Shown here: positions 9,577 through 20,282 of the stretch, piece by piece | Position numbering within the stretch: position 1 is the stretch's first letter | Layout of the letters: each line of letters starts with the position of its first letter | Program-made: the position numbers and the translations under genes | The notes under the pieces: generated by a model | Seen by the model: only the letters and a program-made list of their open reading frames with translations | What the model was told of the DNA's origin: nothing | Database searches by the model: none | Source of the DNA: Rachicladosporium sp. CCFEE 5018 | Taxonomy: Eukaryota; Ascomycota; Dothideomycetes; Cladosporiales; Cladosporiaceae | DNA: 46,808 nucleotides | Reading direction: 5' to 3' | NCBI GenBank assembly: GCA_002077045.2 | Contig: KZ111152.1 | Location: 1,118,930-1,165,737 of the forward strand

Positions 9577-10243
9577 ATGGCAATTCAAGATTTGCGGCAA
9601 AGTTGCGACCCAGAAGTGCGCGCAATGCAAGTCTGTCACATACTGCACCGCAGAATGTCTAGAGCAGAACTGGTGCGCACTAAGCTGTCCACACTAGACT
9701 CGAACCCATCACGACTAACGAGGTTGTGCACAGGAATGACCCTAAACTCATCTGCAAACCGATGCGGGACATGCCGCCTTGCCCCAGCGCTCGCCACATC
9801 CGCGCTCTCTACTTCCCAGCTCTTGGCTCCAGGCCACGTTTGCTCTGGGTACTTAGGGCGCCATCGGGCTCCAAGACAGACCATCTCATCGATCAAGACG
9901 TGGCTCGGCTGGTCTCGGACCCATATGGCAGTGCAAGAATGTACATTAAAAATGCCCCCGAAACGACGCCAGGTCTTATCGTGCATATCTCAACGAAGCC
10001 TGGGGAGCAGACGAACGTGATACTTCCGGAGTGGATCGGAGAGCAGCGTATGAAGCACTACGCGCCGGAGCCGATCCTGGTGTCGGGACATGTGGGGGTC
10101 ATGCGGTGCGTGACGGGCATCGGGACTTCGAAATGGAGGATTTGGTGATTTTGAAGATGATGTTGCAGAGTCCGCTGCAGTCTGAGTACCTTCAGCAGGT
10201 TACTCATGGGGTCAGGGACTTCTCGGGTTGGCTGAGGGCGTGA
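9577..10243 (+). pseudogene. MYND zinc-finger gene 2, copy A (degraded)
   Basis: The core of a MYND gene is readable: CAQCKSVTYCTAECLEQNW, an intron with a weak GTGCGC donor at 9673 and acceptor at 9732-9733, then LICKPMRDMPPCPSARHIRALYFP and the shared downstream domain. It is broken in three ways. The only nearby ATG (9577) is out of frame with the finger, consistent with a small deletion relative to copy B. The zinc-ligand His is Pro (WNDPKLIC rather than W..HK..C). A one-base shift occurs at the G5 run at 10094-10098, after which the next frame continues as DFEMEDLVILK to the TGA at 10241-10243. The G-run shift alone could be a sequencing error, but not all three. Confidence 0.72.
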
Positions 10244-10435
10244 GTGTCGGTCTTTGTCGCGTAGAAGAGTCAACCATACAACGCGCTCCAGCGTTGTTCG
10301 GCAGCTTGGGTTGGCATGGACTGCTCACTGCTCTGAGTATGTAGGGGTCCTACTGCCACGCCAGTGAGACCATGCGCGATGTTACTGACGACAGGAAAGG
10401 GTGCGCTGCATTGTCGAGGTTTGCTGTTGATCGTG

Positions 10436-10464
10436 GAAGGCACGCGTGGTCTGGTCGTGCCTTC
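10436..10464. promoter_or_regulatory. 9-bp inverted repeat upstream of MYND-3 A
   Basis: GAAGGCACG at 10436-10444 and its exact complement CGTGCCTTC at 10456-10464 flank an 11-base spacer, 126 bases before the MYND-3 ATG. Block B keeps both arms and the spacer length at 25917-25945, although the spacer sequence has changed. This fits a dimeric-regulator site or an RNA hairpin. Confidence 0.5.
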
Positions 10465-10589
10465 TTGATGAACAACAGTATTGGCGCCTAATCCACATCT
10501 CATTCTTTCAACGCTCCCTTCTCTACTCTCACTTTGGCTGCTTTCTTGTATGATTGAAGCACATCAGCGAAGCTACAATCACGAACAAG

Positions 10590-11342
10590 ATGGCATCCCA
10601 GTTCACTACCTGCATCATCTGCTGGCAGGAGGCCACCCAGATCTGCGGACAGTGCAAGCTGGTCAAGTACTGCGGATCTTCGTGTCAGAAGAAGGATTGG
10701 TATGCGATGCGGGACTTTCGATTCTTTACATGGTTCCTCTACTGACCGTTGCCCCCTAGGCAAGATCACAAACTTATCTGCAAGCAACGCAGCGAACTGC
10801 CGCCACGTCCATCCGATCGCCATTTCCTGTCGCTGTACTTTCCTATTGATCAGGTGAAGCCTAGTCTCATGTGGGTGCTCGGTCAACCCGCAGGTAGCAA
10901 GAAGGCCCACCTCGACGAGACTGCGGTTGGCAAGCTTGTTGGCGACGACCTCGACTGCTCCGGCATGGGGTGCGGCCCCGGCAAGCCAGGAGAGAAAGTC
11001 GAGACCGACAAAGTCTCTGCGGTTGGCGAACCTCCACTCACGCAGCCAATCACACTCCACTACACCACTGAGCCCTACCATCAGAAGAACGCTTGTCTCG
11101 GCGGTTGGGTGGGCGGTATGTGGCTGCGTCGCATTGCACCGGGGCCGCTGCTGGTATCAGGACATACCAGTGGCGATATTGGGCCGAACAGCAAGTTCGG
11201 GCATCGTGACTTTGAGATGCAGGACCTCAACGTGCTCAAGACGTTGTTGACGGGCGACTTCCCGCCTCACTTCATGAGGATGATGATGTCGCAGGAGACC
11301 AGTCCGACGACCAGGGGGAAGAAGTCGTGGTTCAGGATGTAG
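10590..11342 (+). CDS. MYND zinc-finger protein, array gene 3, copy A (intact)
   Basis: Exons are 10590-10699 and 10760-11342 (230 residues). The intron (GTATGC...CCTAG) splits the same Trp codon as in MYND-1. The finger is complete: CIIC...CGQC...YCGSSCQ...DWQDHKLIC, occupying almost the whole of exon 1. The rest is the array-specific domain: SDRHFLSLYFPIDQVKP, a Gly/Pro-rich insert of about 30 residues (CSGMGCGPGKPGEK) absent from MYND-1 and MYND-2, then IAPGPLLVSGH and DFEMQDLNVLK. It lacks a SET domain, so it is not an SMYD methyltransferase. The role is unknown; a nuclear or cytosolic adaptor is plausible. Confidence 0.82.
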
Positions 11343-11987
11343 GCTACTGTGACGAGGTGAGGGCATTGACGGCGGACGCTGGCGGAGAATCAGCAGCTGT
11401 GAGTCGGTAGCGTGGACTTTCTGAAAGTGCTGTGAGCGATGTTAACACTGTACATCGAGGTCGATGTAGCTAAGGAGAGAGTATAAATGGCCTTCATTGA
11501 TGTCTCCACTATATTGTGACCCACCTTGCCGTGTGAGTCCGCGTCTTCAGCAGATATTTGCTAGATCGAACAGATGGCTGTGTGCACCCGTCGACTTCGC
11601 AGTTTCATGTACATGCTGCAGAGCCAGGCACGGACGGCATGCATACACTGACGATGCGATTCCTGCTTAGCGCATGCATTCTCTCTCCGAGGACATGCTG
11701 TCGTCTCATCGCGACTGGTCTTGCACTTCTTCCAGCTCGAGTTGCACCTTCCGAGGACTTGTATACCATCTTAATCCGTTTGACAATCCTTGTCATTCGA
11801 GAGTACACTGGGCCCGCCGCGTCGGTCAGAGCGCGACCGGCAGGTAGGCTTCGGCTATGACTCTCTTTGGCAATGTGATGGCATGTCCCTCGTTGCCGTT
11901 CACACGATAGAGGCTCAAACGAGGACCCTGTTGTATCGACATCTCCATACTTGCACTATATGTATCAGACTATGCATAACATCACAC
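11343..11987. other. Convergent 3' region, MYND-3 A / membrane gene A
   Basis: The 645 bases lie between two convergent genes. A TATAAA is present at 11482-11487 on the plus strand; block B has TATGAA there. A frame of 100 codons (11558-11860) exists in both copies but begins at TTG and accumulates amino-acid changes freely, so I do not call it a gene. A noncoding transcript is possible but unsupported. Confidence 0.4.
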
Positions 11988-14675
11988 TCATTTCTTCCAA
12001 GCAGTCATCAATTGCCCAGCCGTCCCTAGATTGCCCTGCGAAGCCTCCATCCCAATAATATCCGTCGCAATAGGCTTGATCCCATTCCACACGCCATTTG
12101 CAACGACAGCAAAACCCCAAGCACCGTTCGCGTTGGCCACGACACCAATCCGCTTATCTTCCATCTCGGCGAGCGTCACGGCTCGTTTGAGGCCGCCAGC
12201 GCGAGGATCATCTACGATGGGACTCTCGGCAGGCTGCAGACGCTGACCAAGCTCCTTCACTACGTTGCTCTGGAGCATGTCAGGGGCGTCGAAGTGTGCG
12301 GCTGCCAGACCTTTGGCGCTGAGCTGAGTCTTTACGACCTCGGTCTCGGCTGGGTGGGTAAAGCAGTAAGCGCCGAGAGCGAGGAGGACCACAGCGACGA
12401 CGTAGAGGAGCTTCAGGCCGAGCAGGAGACTGAGCGGCGCGATCGGGACTCTGGCGACCGCGATGGTGCTATTGCGTACTTGCTCGATGACGTTCGCTTG
12501 GGGATCCATGGTGCCAGCTGACAGGGCCAGCGCCGCATTGGCCCAGCCATTAGCAAAAACATCGGCGAGATCTTTGGAAGTATTCTGCAGCGCTGCCAAG
12601 CTTGCAATCGAGGTCAGCACGTTCGCAGCCGGATCGAGATGGAACCCGAAAGGAGCACTCATGAAGCCGCCCATCTCCGGATTGGAAACTTCCGCGTCGA
12701 ACGAATGGACCGAGCCGTTGGCCCAAGCATAGGTGACGTTGTATACGGTGGCAGAGCATTGAACAATCCACTGCGTATTGCCGCCCACACTCCCCCGGTA
12801 TATCTCCGTATCGTTTAGAAGTGGATTATCAATCACACCATGCTGCACGAGCGTAGTATCGTACGTCGGATACCCGGTTGCCCAGGTGGCGAAGTGTAAG
12901 GGATTTTGCGCGTGTAGGAACTGAGCGTCTAGATTGTTTTGTATGGCGCTCATCTGCGCCGGTGGTAATGGAGTCTCATTGCTTGTGAGGTTGTTGGTGG
13001 CAAGTAGTGTAAGATCGCTGACACTGTAGACCTGCTTGCCAACGCGGTTGGTCAGGTCGGCGTTGGTGGAGAAGGCGAGGCCAATTGAGGGTTTGCCTTC
13101 TAGGCCATCGGCGCTAGGGTTGCTGACATCGCTGGACAGAGTAGGTGCCGCGTCGAGCGTCTGTGCTGCTCCAGGGAAGGTAAAGTTCGCCTGGAAGCCG
13201 GCTGAGCACTCAAATCTATCATTCAGGAGCCCGGTGCTATCTGCCACGCTCGGCCAGTTTTTGCTGACCACACACCGACTTGTAATCGGCTTGCATTGCG
13301 TGGTGATGCCGAAGGTGTGGGCTTTGAAGTCGAGCTTTCCGTCTGCTCGCTTGTCGGCGAGGTAGTGATAAGTTAGGCCACTTTTGTCCGTGTAATTTGC
13401 GATTGATGTGATCGCAGAGTAGCCAAGAGCAGTGCGGGCGGATTCATCTGGTCCCACCAGCGTAGCGTCGATGCCGTATGCATTTTGGTCATCGTAGTGC
13501 ATATTACAGCTGATCCACGCGACGCCACCCATGGCCTGAAAACTGCCAGGTCCATTGGGACATTGGACACTAGACAAAGCCCTTCCAAACGTGCTTGCTC
13601 CTCCCGAGGTAATGTTGTACAGCTGCGTTACGATCGCGGGAGTGGTTGCGATACCGAACCATGTGTCGACGAGAGGGATCAGCAGTCTGAGGGTTAATGT
13701 GGTCAGCGCGGATCTGGAGTGGGCACATCTTCTATTCTCTGAATATCTGTGAACCTAGCTCTGCTCATATCGGCCAGGCCGCAATGAGGACAGCTTGACT
13801 GCGGGAGATGAAGGTCACTCGTTGCTGAGGAAAAGCTCGTCCCAACGCAACATTGGTAGAAACGTCTTTCGATTCTTACGTAACATGCGAGAGGCCAGCA
13901 GTGATTGCGTGTGTACACCCACAAGGATGTCTAAAGAATACAGGAGGGACGAGTTGACTTACCCAAGAAAAGTAATCATGAAGAGCGCCGTGAAAGCCAT
14001 AGGAATGGGATCAGCCAGCTTCCGCTTGTGTTGATAGCGGTGGAGCAAAGTATCTTTCAATGGCTCCAAGCTATTCCCACCCAGCAACCCGATAAGCAGC
14101 GTCAGTTGCTGTGGACTCGGTAGATCTACGCCCTCGCCACGTTGTGACTTGACAATAATCCGTCGCGCCGCAAAGAACGCGACAAGAGCCATGATAGAGC
14201 TAGTCAGGTACGGAATGACACGACTGGTCCATGAAGCGATAGTGGTGATCGTCGAAGGATTGCGTTGCGTGAACAGGGCGGGTCCAGCCATGTGCCGCCA
14301 GTCATATATCGTTTCCGTGACGTTCAAGTTGCGCTGGGCAGTAGTTGCCTGAATGTAGAAATCGGGCCAGCCATGCTGAGTCTTGACCTGTTTGCTGATT
14401 ATGAACCAGATGAGCACCGCCGAGATCACAATGACGGGTATACATGGCAAGGCCACGCCGCAGACGATGGTCCAGATGGCTTTTGCAAGGTCGCGATCGG
14501 GTTTGGCGAATGCTGCTTCATTGTCTTTGATGAGGGTGTCGTCCTCGCCCGGCACTGCTGTTGTTTTTGATGTGACGCCAGATTTCTCTGGCTGATTAGA
14601 AATCTTCTCTTCATACGGATTTTCAACCGGGTGAATTTGGGAGGTAGCTCCCACTTTCTCGAATCTCGAGTCCAT
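11988..14675 (-). CDS. Four-helix membrane protein with large ectodomain, copy A
   Basis: Exon 1 is 14675-13963 and exon 2 is 13686-11988 (803 residues), with a 276-base intron (GTAAGT...CTGAC...CTCAG). The ATG at 14675 gives MDSRFEKVG; the frame extends upstream only through a GTG. The predicted layout is: a cytosolic N-terminus of about 65 residues; TM1 around IWTIVCGVALPCIPVIVISA; a short outside loop; TM2 around VIPYLTSSIMALVAFFAA; a cytosolic loop; TM3 across the splice junction (FMITFLGLLIPLVDTWFG); an ectodomain of about 380 residues with many N-glycosylation sequons (NYT, NFT, NDT, NVT, NGS, NTS, NST); TM4 around PLSLLLGLKLLYVVAVVLL; and a tail of about 120 residues ending in AWKK. 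I recognise a fungal membrane-protein type but no named family. The ectodomain is strongly diverged from copy B. Confidence 0.8.
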
Positions 14676-15490
14676 GGCCGAAGACGAAATGCAAAATGAT
14701 ACAGGCGAGAAAGAGACGTGCCCGTTCACCTACCTGAGAACCTACCTCTCCGACCTATATCAGAATTTGCTCTACATGCCGACCACCGGAGCTGAGGGGC
14801 CATTGCTTCTGCTTGGTGTGCCCGTTGGCGCGAGAGCACGCAAAATCGCGGTTTTGACTCGAGGTCAAACGGTGAATGGGCGCGGCTAGCCCAGCGCCAC
14901 AGGGTCCCAGAAGCGCACGCGAGAGCTGAACGGTGCAGTAGACTTTACGGATCTGGCGAAGATCAAGCCACGAACCAAATAGCCGAGTGTTCCCGCGGTC
15001 GAGTCCTTGGTTCCATTGGGATACAGTCTAAGACCAGATGTTCCACTGTGGTGCGAGAGCTCTATTCTGCCGAGGATCTTGTTGAAGCTGTTGCCAGATA
15101 CGTGCTCAGTATCTCATTCGCCACCTAGTGCCCGTCGTGCCTGCCCATTCTGAGACACGACTTCCGAGTCCGGCCTTGGCGATTTGCAGGAGAAGTGATG
15201 TCCATAGTGCCGACCTACATAACCCTCGCCAGTAGTCAGCGCATTGATGGTGTTGCTTACAAGACTTCCAGAAGGGTCAAGAGGCAGCGTCCAGTACAGC
15301 ACACAAGCATTGGCATGTCATTGCTTGGTTGAGCACGGGTGATGGAGGTGAAGGAGTGTCGTCACCACGCCGTTGGCCTGGCACCATACGCATCTCGCCA
15401 AAAACTACACGTGCAAGTGACATGCAATACGCCTCGTTGACGCGCGGAGGACAAGATAATGAGCACCTTGTGCTATAGTTCTCGCTCTCT
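14676..15490. other. Intergenic between divergent membrane and DUF1769 genes (A)
   Basis: The 815 bases contain the promoters of two divergently transcribed genes. The corresponding stretch in block B (30125-30931) is highly similar with a few small indels. Short open frames on both strands are not supported by start codons or splice signals. No RNA gene or repeat was seen. Confidence 0.45.
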
Positions 15491-15542
15491 GTAAGTCTTC
15501 GTCCTGTATCACTCTCCTAACGTCTCCCACCCTGCTCCACAG
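15491..15542 (+). other. Putative 5' UTR intron of DUF1769 gene A
   Basis: GTAAGT at 15491, a CTAAC branch motif in the middle and CCACAG at the end form a well-made 52-base intron 12 bases before the ATG. Block B conserves all three signals (30932-30985). Confidence 0.65.
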
Positions 15543-15554
15543 TAAAGCACAAGA

Positions 15555-16883
15555 ATGGCTTCCCTCATCAAAGACAAGCTGAAGTCAGCCACCGGCCATA
15601 ATGCAGCAGAAGACGCCGAAGCGAAGCGCGAAGCGGACAAGTATCGTCTCCAGGTCACGGCGGGAGGTAGCTACGACAAAGCTACTCACCGCCCAGTAGC
15701 CGTCAACACCGGCGAGGCAACTTACTTCGAGAACAAGCATCTCCGTGGTAAGGTCCAGGTGCGCATACGCAATTTCCAAGGTCTACCCTCGACATCCCCA
15801 TCTTCAAGTCCTTACTTCGAAGACCCGCATCACGCAAAAGACCAGTACAGTCTGGCCCTCAGCTTTGTGCCGAAGCATGATATTCCCTCACTGTACGCAG
15901 TATGGGGAAATGACTTTGATCACCCAGTCCGAGATCGCTTGCCACCTGGGTTCAACACTGCCTTCAAGATCGTGAAGGACTTCATTGACCCAGGACTGAG
16001 CTGCGACGCATATGCCGACGAGCCATGGCTATATGGCCCAGCGCTGAGCTCATGGTTTGCGCTCGTAGTTGGCGACAAGATCGGACAAGACGCCGACTTC
16101 CCAGCACCGCGCGAAGATGCCGCCATGGAAGAAGGTGGCGAAGGATCAGGAAGCGAGGTCAGACAGCACCTAGGTCTGCCCGAGAACAACAAGAAGAGAC
16201 GGAAACACTTTCTTTCCGCCGCGCATCGCGAAGGCTTCACCTTCGAGAATGGCAGACTATACCAAGCAGACTTCTACAACCCGTATCTGGACTTTGGCAA
16301 CTTTTCACTCAAGCTACCGGGTTTCTCGCTGAAGGTCATCAAGTATATCGACGAGAAGAGCCATTGTCTGAGATATGTGTTTAAAGACCGGGAGAGCGGA
16401 GAGGTGTATATGAATGTCAACTTTGAGCTATTGATGGGGAAGGAGGTGGATGATGCGTTGGCGCGAGAGAAGAGTGGAATGCGGACAAGTCAAGTCAGGG
16501 CAGGTGCAGTGGAAGGAGTCGAGGAACAGAGCCAGGCTGGCGCTATGAAGGAGAATACCAGCGATTCTGCACCGAAGGCGCCGCAACAGCACTCCACCAA
16601 TGTCAATGGCGTCGCCGAAACTTCTCAGCCGGGCAGCGTTACGAAGGATGCCGCACCAACAGATGCACGAGAAGCACCTCGGGTGGCCAACGTCACCGAA
16701 TCGACCCCTGACACATTTCCGAATTCAACTGATTGTAGAAGCGCGCCTGACGCGGCAGCCAGCACGCCGGAGGCCTCAGCGCAGAACACCGCACCCGACA
16801 AGGACCAAGTGAGCGAGATCAGCGAACTCTTACAAGCATCTGCAACCAGTGATCGTCGCTCTGATGCGCGTGGTATACTGTGA
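15555..16883 (+). CDS. DUF1769 (UPF0590-type) protein, copy A
   Basis: This uninterrupted 442-residue frame begins MASLIKDKLKS. The central part (about residues 30-310) matches the DUF1769 fungal family in my recollection: KYRLQVTAGGSYD, the FENKHLRGKVQVRIRNFQG stretch, LPPGFNTAFKIVKDFIDPGL, WLYGPALSSW, and a late DFYNPYLDF with VNFELLMG. The biochemical role of the family is not established. Residues about 310-442 are a hydrophilic Ser/Thr/Ala/Pro-rich tail, probably disordered, where most A/B amino-acid differences fall. A 5' UTR intron precedes it. The dehydrogenase gene converges on it from the right, 114 bases away. Confidence 0.82.
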   Translation: MASLIKDKLKSATGHNAAEDAEAKREADKYRLQVTAGGSYDKATHRPVAVNTGEATYFENKHLRGKVQVRIRNFQGLPSTSPSSSPYFEDPHHAKDQYSLALSFVPKHDIPSLYAVWGNDFDHPVRDRLPPGFNTAFKIVKDFIDPGLSCDAYADEPWLYGPALSSWFALVVGDKIGQDADFPAPREDAAMEEGGEGSGSEVRQHLGLPENNKKRRKHFLSAAHREGFTFENGRLYQADFYNPYLDFGNFSLKLPGFSLKVIKYIDEKSHCLRYVFKDRESGEVYMNVNFELLMGKEVDDALAREKSGMRTSQVRAGAVEGVEEQSQAGAMKENTSDSAPKAPQQHSTNVNGVAETSQPGSVTKDAAPTDAREAPRVANVTESTPDTFPNSTDCRSAPDAAASTPEASAQNTAPDKDQVSEISELLQASATSDRRSDARGIL

Positions 16884-16997
16884 ACGAATCGTATACGATA
16901 TATGCGATGCTGCACGCTAAGAGTGAACGCCTCGACGAAATACAATAACCTACAATACCCGCTCGGACCTGGCTTCCTGAAACCCCAGGCAACGCAC

Positions 16998-17798
16998 TCA
17001 CAACCACTTCTTGTTCCCAAACTGGCTAATAAACGCACCGCCCTGCGTCTCCACAGTAGCCTTCCCAATAACTTCCATCTGCAGTCTCACGCTCTGCTCA
17101 GGCGTGATGGGCCCAGCAAAGTGCGGCGCATACGTCCCGAACTTCTGGCCCATCTCACCCATGATAGCTTGATCTTGGCTGCTAGGCACGTTCCTACCTT
17201 CCGGCGTGTCGACGAGCCCAGGACTCAAGCTGAAGAACAGGATCCCCTCGCTCTTGCCGAGCGAGGCGTGATATTTGGCTACGAGCATATTCGTGGCTGC
17301 TTTAGAGGTGGAGTAGACACCTGTCATGTACAAGTCGTACTCGACTGTCAGGTCGATGTCTGCGAGGCCGGTGGAGATGGTGACGACTTTCTTGAGGGCT
17401 CCTTTGCGGATGAGAGGGAGGAAGGCGTTGATTGTCAGGGCTACACTGGTGACGTTCGTTGAGAAGGACTTGCTGAACTCGTGGGAAAGCTCCTCAGGTG
17501 AGAAGTCTTCAAGCTTCTTGAGTGGAGAGTCGACGTAGGCTGCGTTGTTGATCAGGACATCTAGGCTGCCGCCTGTGATGGCTGCGGTCTCCTTGGCGGC
17601 GGCTTGCAGAATTGAGGCGTCGGTTATGTCGGCTTGGATGAAATGGATCTTGTCTTTGAGCTCGGAGGGGACTTTTGCTTCGGAGGCTTCTTTGTTGCGC
17701 ACAAGACCGATCACTGTGTTGTCGGCGATGCTGGCGAGGTGGATGACGAAGGCTAGGCCAAGTCCCCTAGACGCGCCGGTGACTAGATAGGACGGCAT
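16998..17798 (-). CDS. Short-chain dehydrogenase/reductase, copy A
   Basis: This 266-residue classical SDR has the nucleotide-binding TGASRGLG at residues 7-14, NNAA at 84-87, catalytic Ser142 in VVTISTG, and Tyr162/Lys166 in the YSTSK motif. The overall pattern (LVTGASRGLGLAFVIHL, ADITD, LDVLINNAAYVDSP) is that of small cytosolic fungal SDRs of the C-factor/sniffer-like group that use NAD(P)H. The substrate is unknown. Three copies occur in the window, differing at about two to six bases in 801, and all catalytic residues are kept in each. Confidence 0.88.
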   Translation of the reverse strand: MPSYLVTGASRGLGLAFVIHLASIADNTVIGLVRNKEASEAKVPSELKDKIHFIQADITDASILQAAAKETAAITGGSLDVLINNAAYVDSPLKKLEDFSPEELSHEFSKSFSTNVTSVALTINAFLPLIRKGALKKVVTISTGLADIDLTVEYDLYMTGVYSTSKAATNMLVAKYHASLGKSEGILFFSLSPGLVDTPEGRNVPSSQDQAIMGEMGQKFGTYAPHFAGPITPEQSVRLQMEVIGKATVETQGGAFISQFGNKKWL

Positions 17799-18122
17799 TG
17801 TGATATTATGGTAGCTGAGGGATTGCTAGATGAGAAGTCGACTGATGGACGTGTAAAGCTGGATTGCTTGACTGGAGGTCGAGTGATGAGGAGTCCAGTG
17901 ATGAGGGTGTCGAGGACTTGGATGATGCGTATGGCGAGAAACCTAAAGCACCTTGGATCGCATTTTGTATTCCTCACTCCTGCCTGCAATCCAGTCAAGC
18001 GGCTTCTCATGTTATTGCGTTCCCGTTCTCACTACACGACACAGATGACCAATCTCGTACTTGGCGGAACGAAGCTCAGCTTACTTGGCATGCAGCATTA
18101 TGCATCCAGTTAGCAATCCAGA

Positions 18123-18222
18123 NNNNNNNNNNNNNNNNNNNNNNNNNNNNNNNNNNNNNNNNNNNNNNNNNNNNNNNNNNNNNNNNNNNNNNNNNNNNNN
18201 NNNNNNNNNNNNNNNNNNNNNN
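18123..18222. other. Assembly gap, 100 N
   Basis: Exactly 100 unknown bases, the usual placeholder for a gap of unknown size. It separates block A from block B and hides the 3' end of transcription factor B and the A/B junction. Confidence 0.99.
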
Positions 18223-19810
18223 TCTCTTGCACGAGGTTACCGAGGTGCCACATACTCCGTATGTAAGCGCAGTCTGATTTCGCGGTCGCGAGATCAACCA
18301 TGTGATGCGACATTGGTGGCGGCAGAGGAATGTAGTCTTCCGGCGGCGCGATGACGGAGATGCTCATAAGATTCTCCACGCGCGAGTGAGCGCCCGAGTC
18401 GAAGTCTATGCCGTCGTTGCTGAGCTCGTTGTCGTCTGCTAGGGACTCGACGGGGACGTCGCTGTGAGTTGCTGTCGGAGGGAGCTTCAAGAGCACCGTT
18501 AGGAAAGTGTCGTGAAAGAAGACTGCTTGCCAGAGTTTGCGGCGTTGCTGTTTCTCAATCACCGAAGCTTCGGGGACAACGATGTCAGGGTCGCGATGGA
18601 GGCGCATGGCGTAGGACTGGCGGAGGTGGATCCCCGCCCACGCGTAGGCATCCGAGGCGTGATTATCGTTCATTAGGAAGTAGGCCATCAGAAGCATAGC
18701 CTGTATGGCTCGCATGCTTGTCCGATTCAGATACGAATACAACCTCAACGCCTGATTCGCAGCTGAGCAGTAGAACTCCGCCGTCTGACTTCGCTCCTCG
18801 TATCCAGGATACTGCAAGAACTGCGTCCCCAGCGCAAAGATGGCATAATGCAACGCCATCATCGCTGCGTCAGTTTTGTGCTTCTCCTCGGTAGGACTCG
18901 CCCAGAAGCGCTCATAATCTGCGTAGAAACTCCGTCGATGAATGAACGGGTACACTGGGTCTACGGCTTCGAAGTACTTCGCAATGAGAATATCGGCTTG
19001 TTCCTTCGAGGGCATGACGCTGATCACTTCCGGCAGCCCGCCTTGACAAGTCCAGTAATTCGAAAACGGATGCTGCGTTCCCATGCCGAAGACATTACTG
19101 GGTGTTGCGCTGGAGTAGGGTACATTACTTAGCAGGTACGGACTTGCAGCTGAAGACATCTGCCCTTTCGGCGTCGTGTGAGCTCGACTGTCGATCGAGG
19201 CCCAGCCATTATCTGTCGTCCCCGCGGACGTAAGACTAGACGCAGTGCTCATCTTGCGGATCTTGGCCGGGGGCTTGGTGACATAACGAGCGCGACTCGA
19301 GCCATCAGAGTTCTTGCCCGCGGTGGCAATGAGGTTCGCGACAGCAGTGTAATCGCAATTACTCTGACGTTTCACGCAAGCCAGACAGGGCCTTGAGCGA
19401 TCGCATTTCGTCTTCCTTTCAACACACTCGAGACAAGAAAGCGTCGGCTTATTCCGCCGTTGCTTCGTCTTCCGCGTTGTAGTCGGACTGCCAGAAGAAT
19501 TCGAAGTCACAGCCGACAGCAGCGGCATATCAGTATCGCCATCCGTCGGCGGGGAGACGCCATTGAGTCCATCACTCTGCCCGTTCAGGGTGCTCGGCGT
19601 CCCATTGTTGAAGACCGCAGTATCGAGACCAATCCCTGACCCACGGAAGTCTGTCCGTCGCTCAACGCTCTCGTGCGGGCGATATGGCGGACAATTGTCA
19701 GCTGCGCCGAATGCAGGGGCCGAATTGAAGCCATTGGCGCCCTGCGCGCCTGCGGTACCATTCAGCGCAATGCCGGCAGCCGCGCTGGCATATATGCCAT
19801 GCGACTGCAT
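18223..19810 (-). CDS. Zn2Cys6 transcription factor, copy B (3' end in gap)
   Basis: The gene starts at the ATG at 19810-19808 and is open for about 529 residues until the gap. The Zn2Cys6 cluster is identical to copy A (CLEC...CDRSRPCLAC...C). Visible amino-acid differences from A are few (for example T to A near residue 20, T to A near residue 31, S to N near residue 39, I to T in the EEKHK(I/T)DAAM segment), whereas synonymous changes are common. The missing C-terminal fifth or so corresponds to 2519-3102 of copy A and should lie inside the gap if the gene is complete. Confidence 0.88.
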
Positions 19811-20282
19811 ATCAAGACCCCAGTGTCAGCGGATGAATGCCGGGCGTGCGGTGGTGCCAGTGGGTCCGCCGGGAATGGTGTCAGACGTCGTTAAAGCCCT
19901 TAGCGGCAGATGACTTGTGTCAGGAGCGGGTGCGCCGACGTTACACGGCTGAATTTCGATATGGGCGCGTGTCTTGCATGGGGATAGAGATGACTTAGAG
20001 TGGTGGGAATAAGAGGGATGGGAGATGGTGCGATTGCAGGATGTGCTGTGGGAATGCAGGTGGTAGCAGAGTTCAGGTTCCCCCTCTCCCAGAGTGCCTT
20101 CCCCGCTTCTGCGTTTGTGACATAGCTATGTGAGGTATGCTAGATGTGGACTTGGGCTACAGACAACAGCGGACGACATCTTGGTGGGGCCTGCTCATAT
20201 GTGGCAGCCAACAATGACTGTATCCTGCGCACTCGTCACAGTCGCCTGGTATACCACGGTACGAGGGTTTGACTCGTGACGC
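19811..20282. other. Intergenic, upstream of transcription factor B
   Basis: Counterpart of 4691-5167. Similarity to A is good except in the last 80 bases or so before the synthetase stop, where the two copies differ by many substitutions and small indels. Nothing else was recognised. Confidence 0.45.

Larger units (their letters stand above)
3103..18122. repeat. Segmental repeat, block A (part alignable to block B)
   Basis: This span aligns in order with 18223-33565. The coordinate offset is about 15,115-15,120 from the transcription factor to the macro gene, 15,481-15,484 over MYND-3 and the start of the membrane gene, and 15,443 from DUF1769 to the end. The true left edge is hidden in the first gap and lies somewhere left of 3103. 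The right edge at 18122 is a contig end, and the same sequence ends the other two copies at 33565 and 34804. Confidence 0.95.

Noticed and set aside
11558..11860. 100-codon frame present at the same place in both blocks (also 27039-27341)
   Set aside because: It starts at TTG, has no recognisable domain, and the A/B differences change amino acids freely, which does not look like a constrained protein.
14676..15490. Upstream in-frame extension of the membrane protein to 14729
   Set aside because: The extension starts at GTG; the ATG at 14675 is conserved in both copies and fits the family-like N-terminus.
18061..18354. Open frames running through the N gaps (also at 33504-33854)
   Set aside because: They exist only because unknown bases do not create stops.
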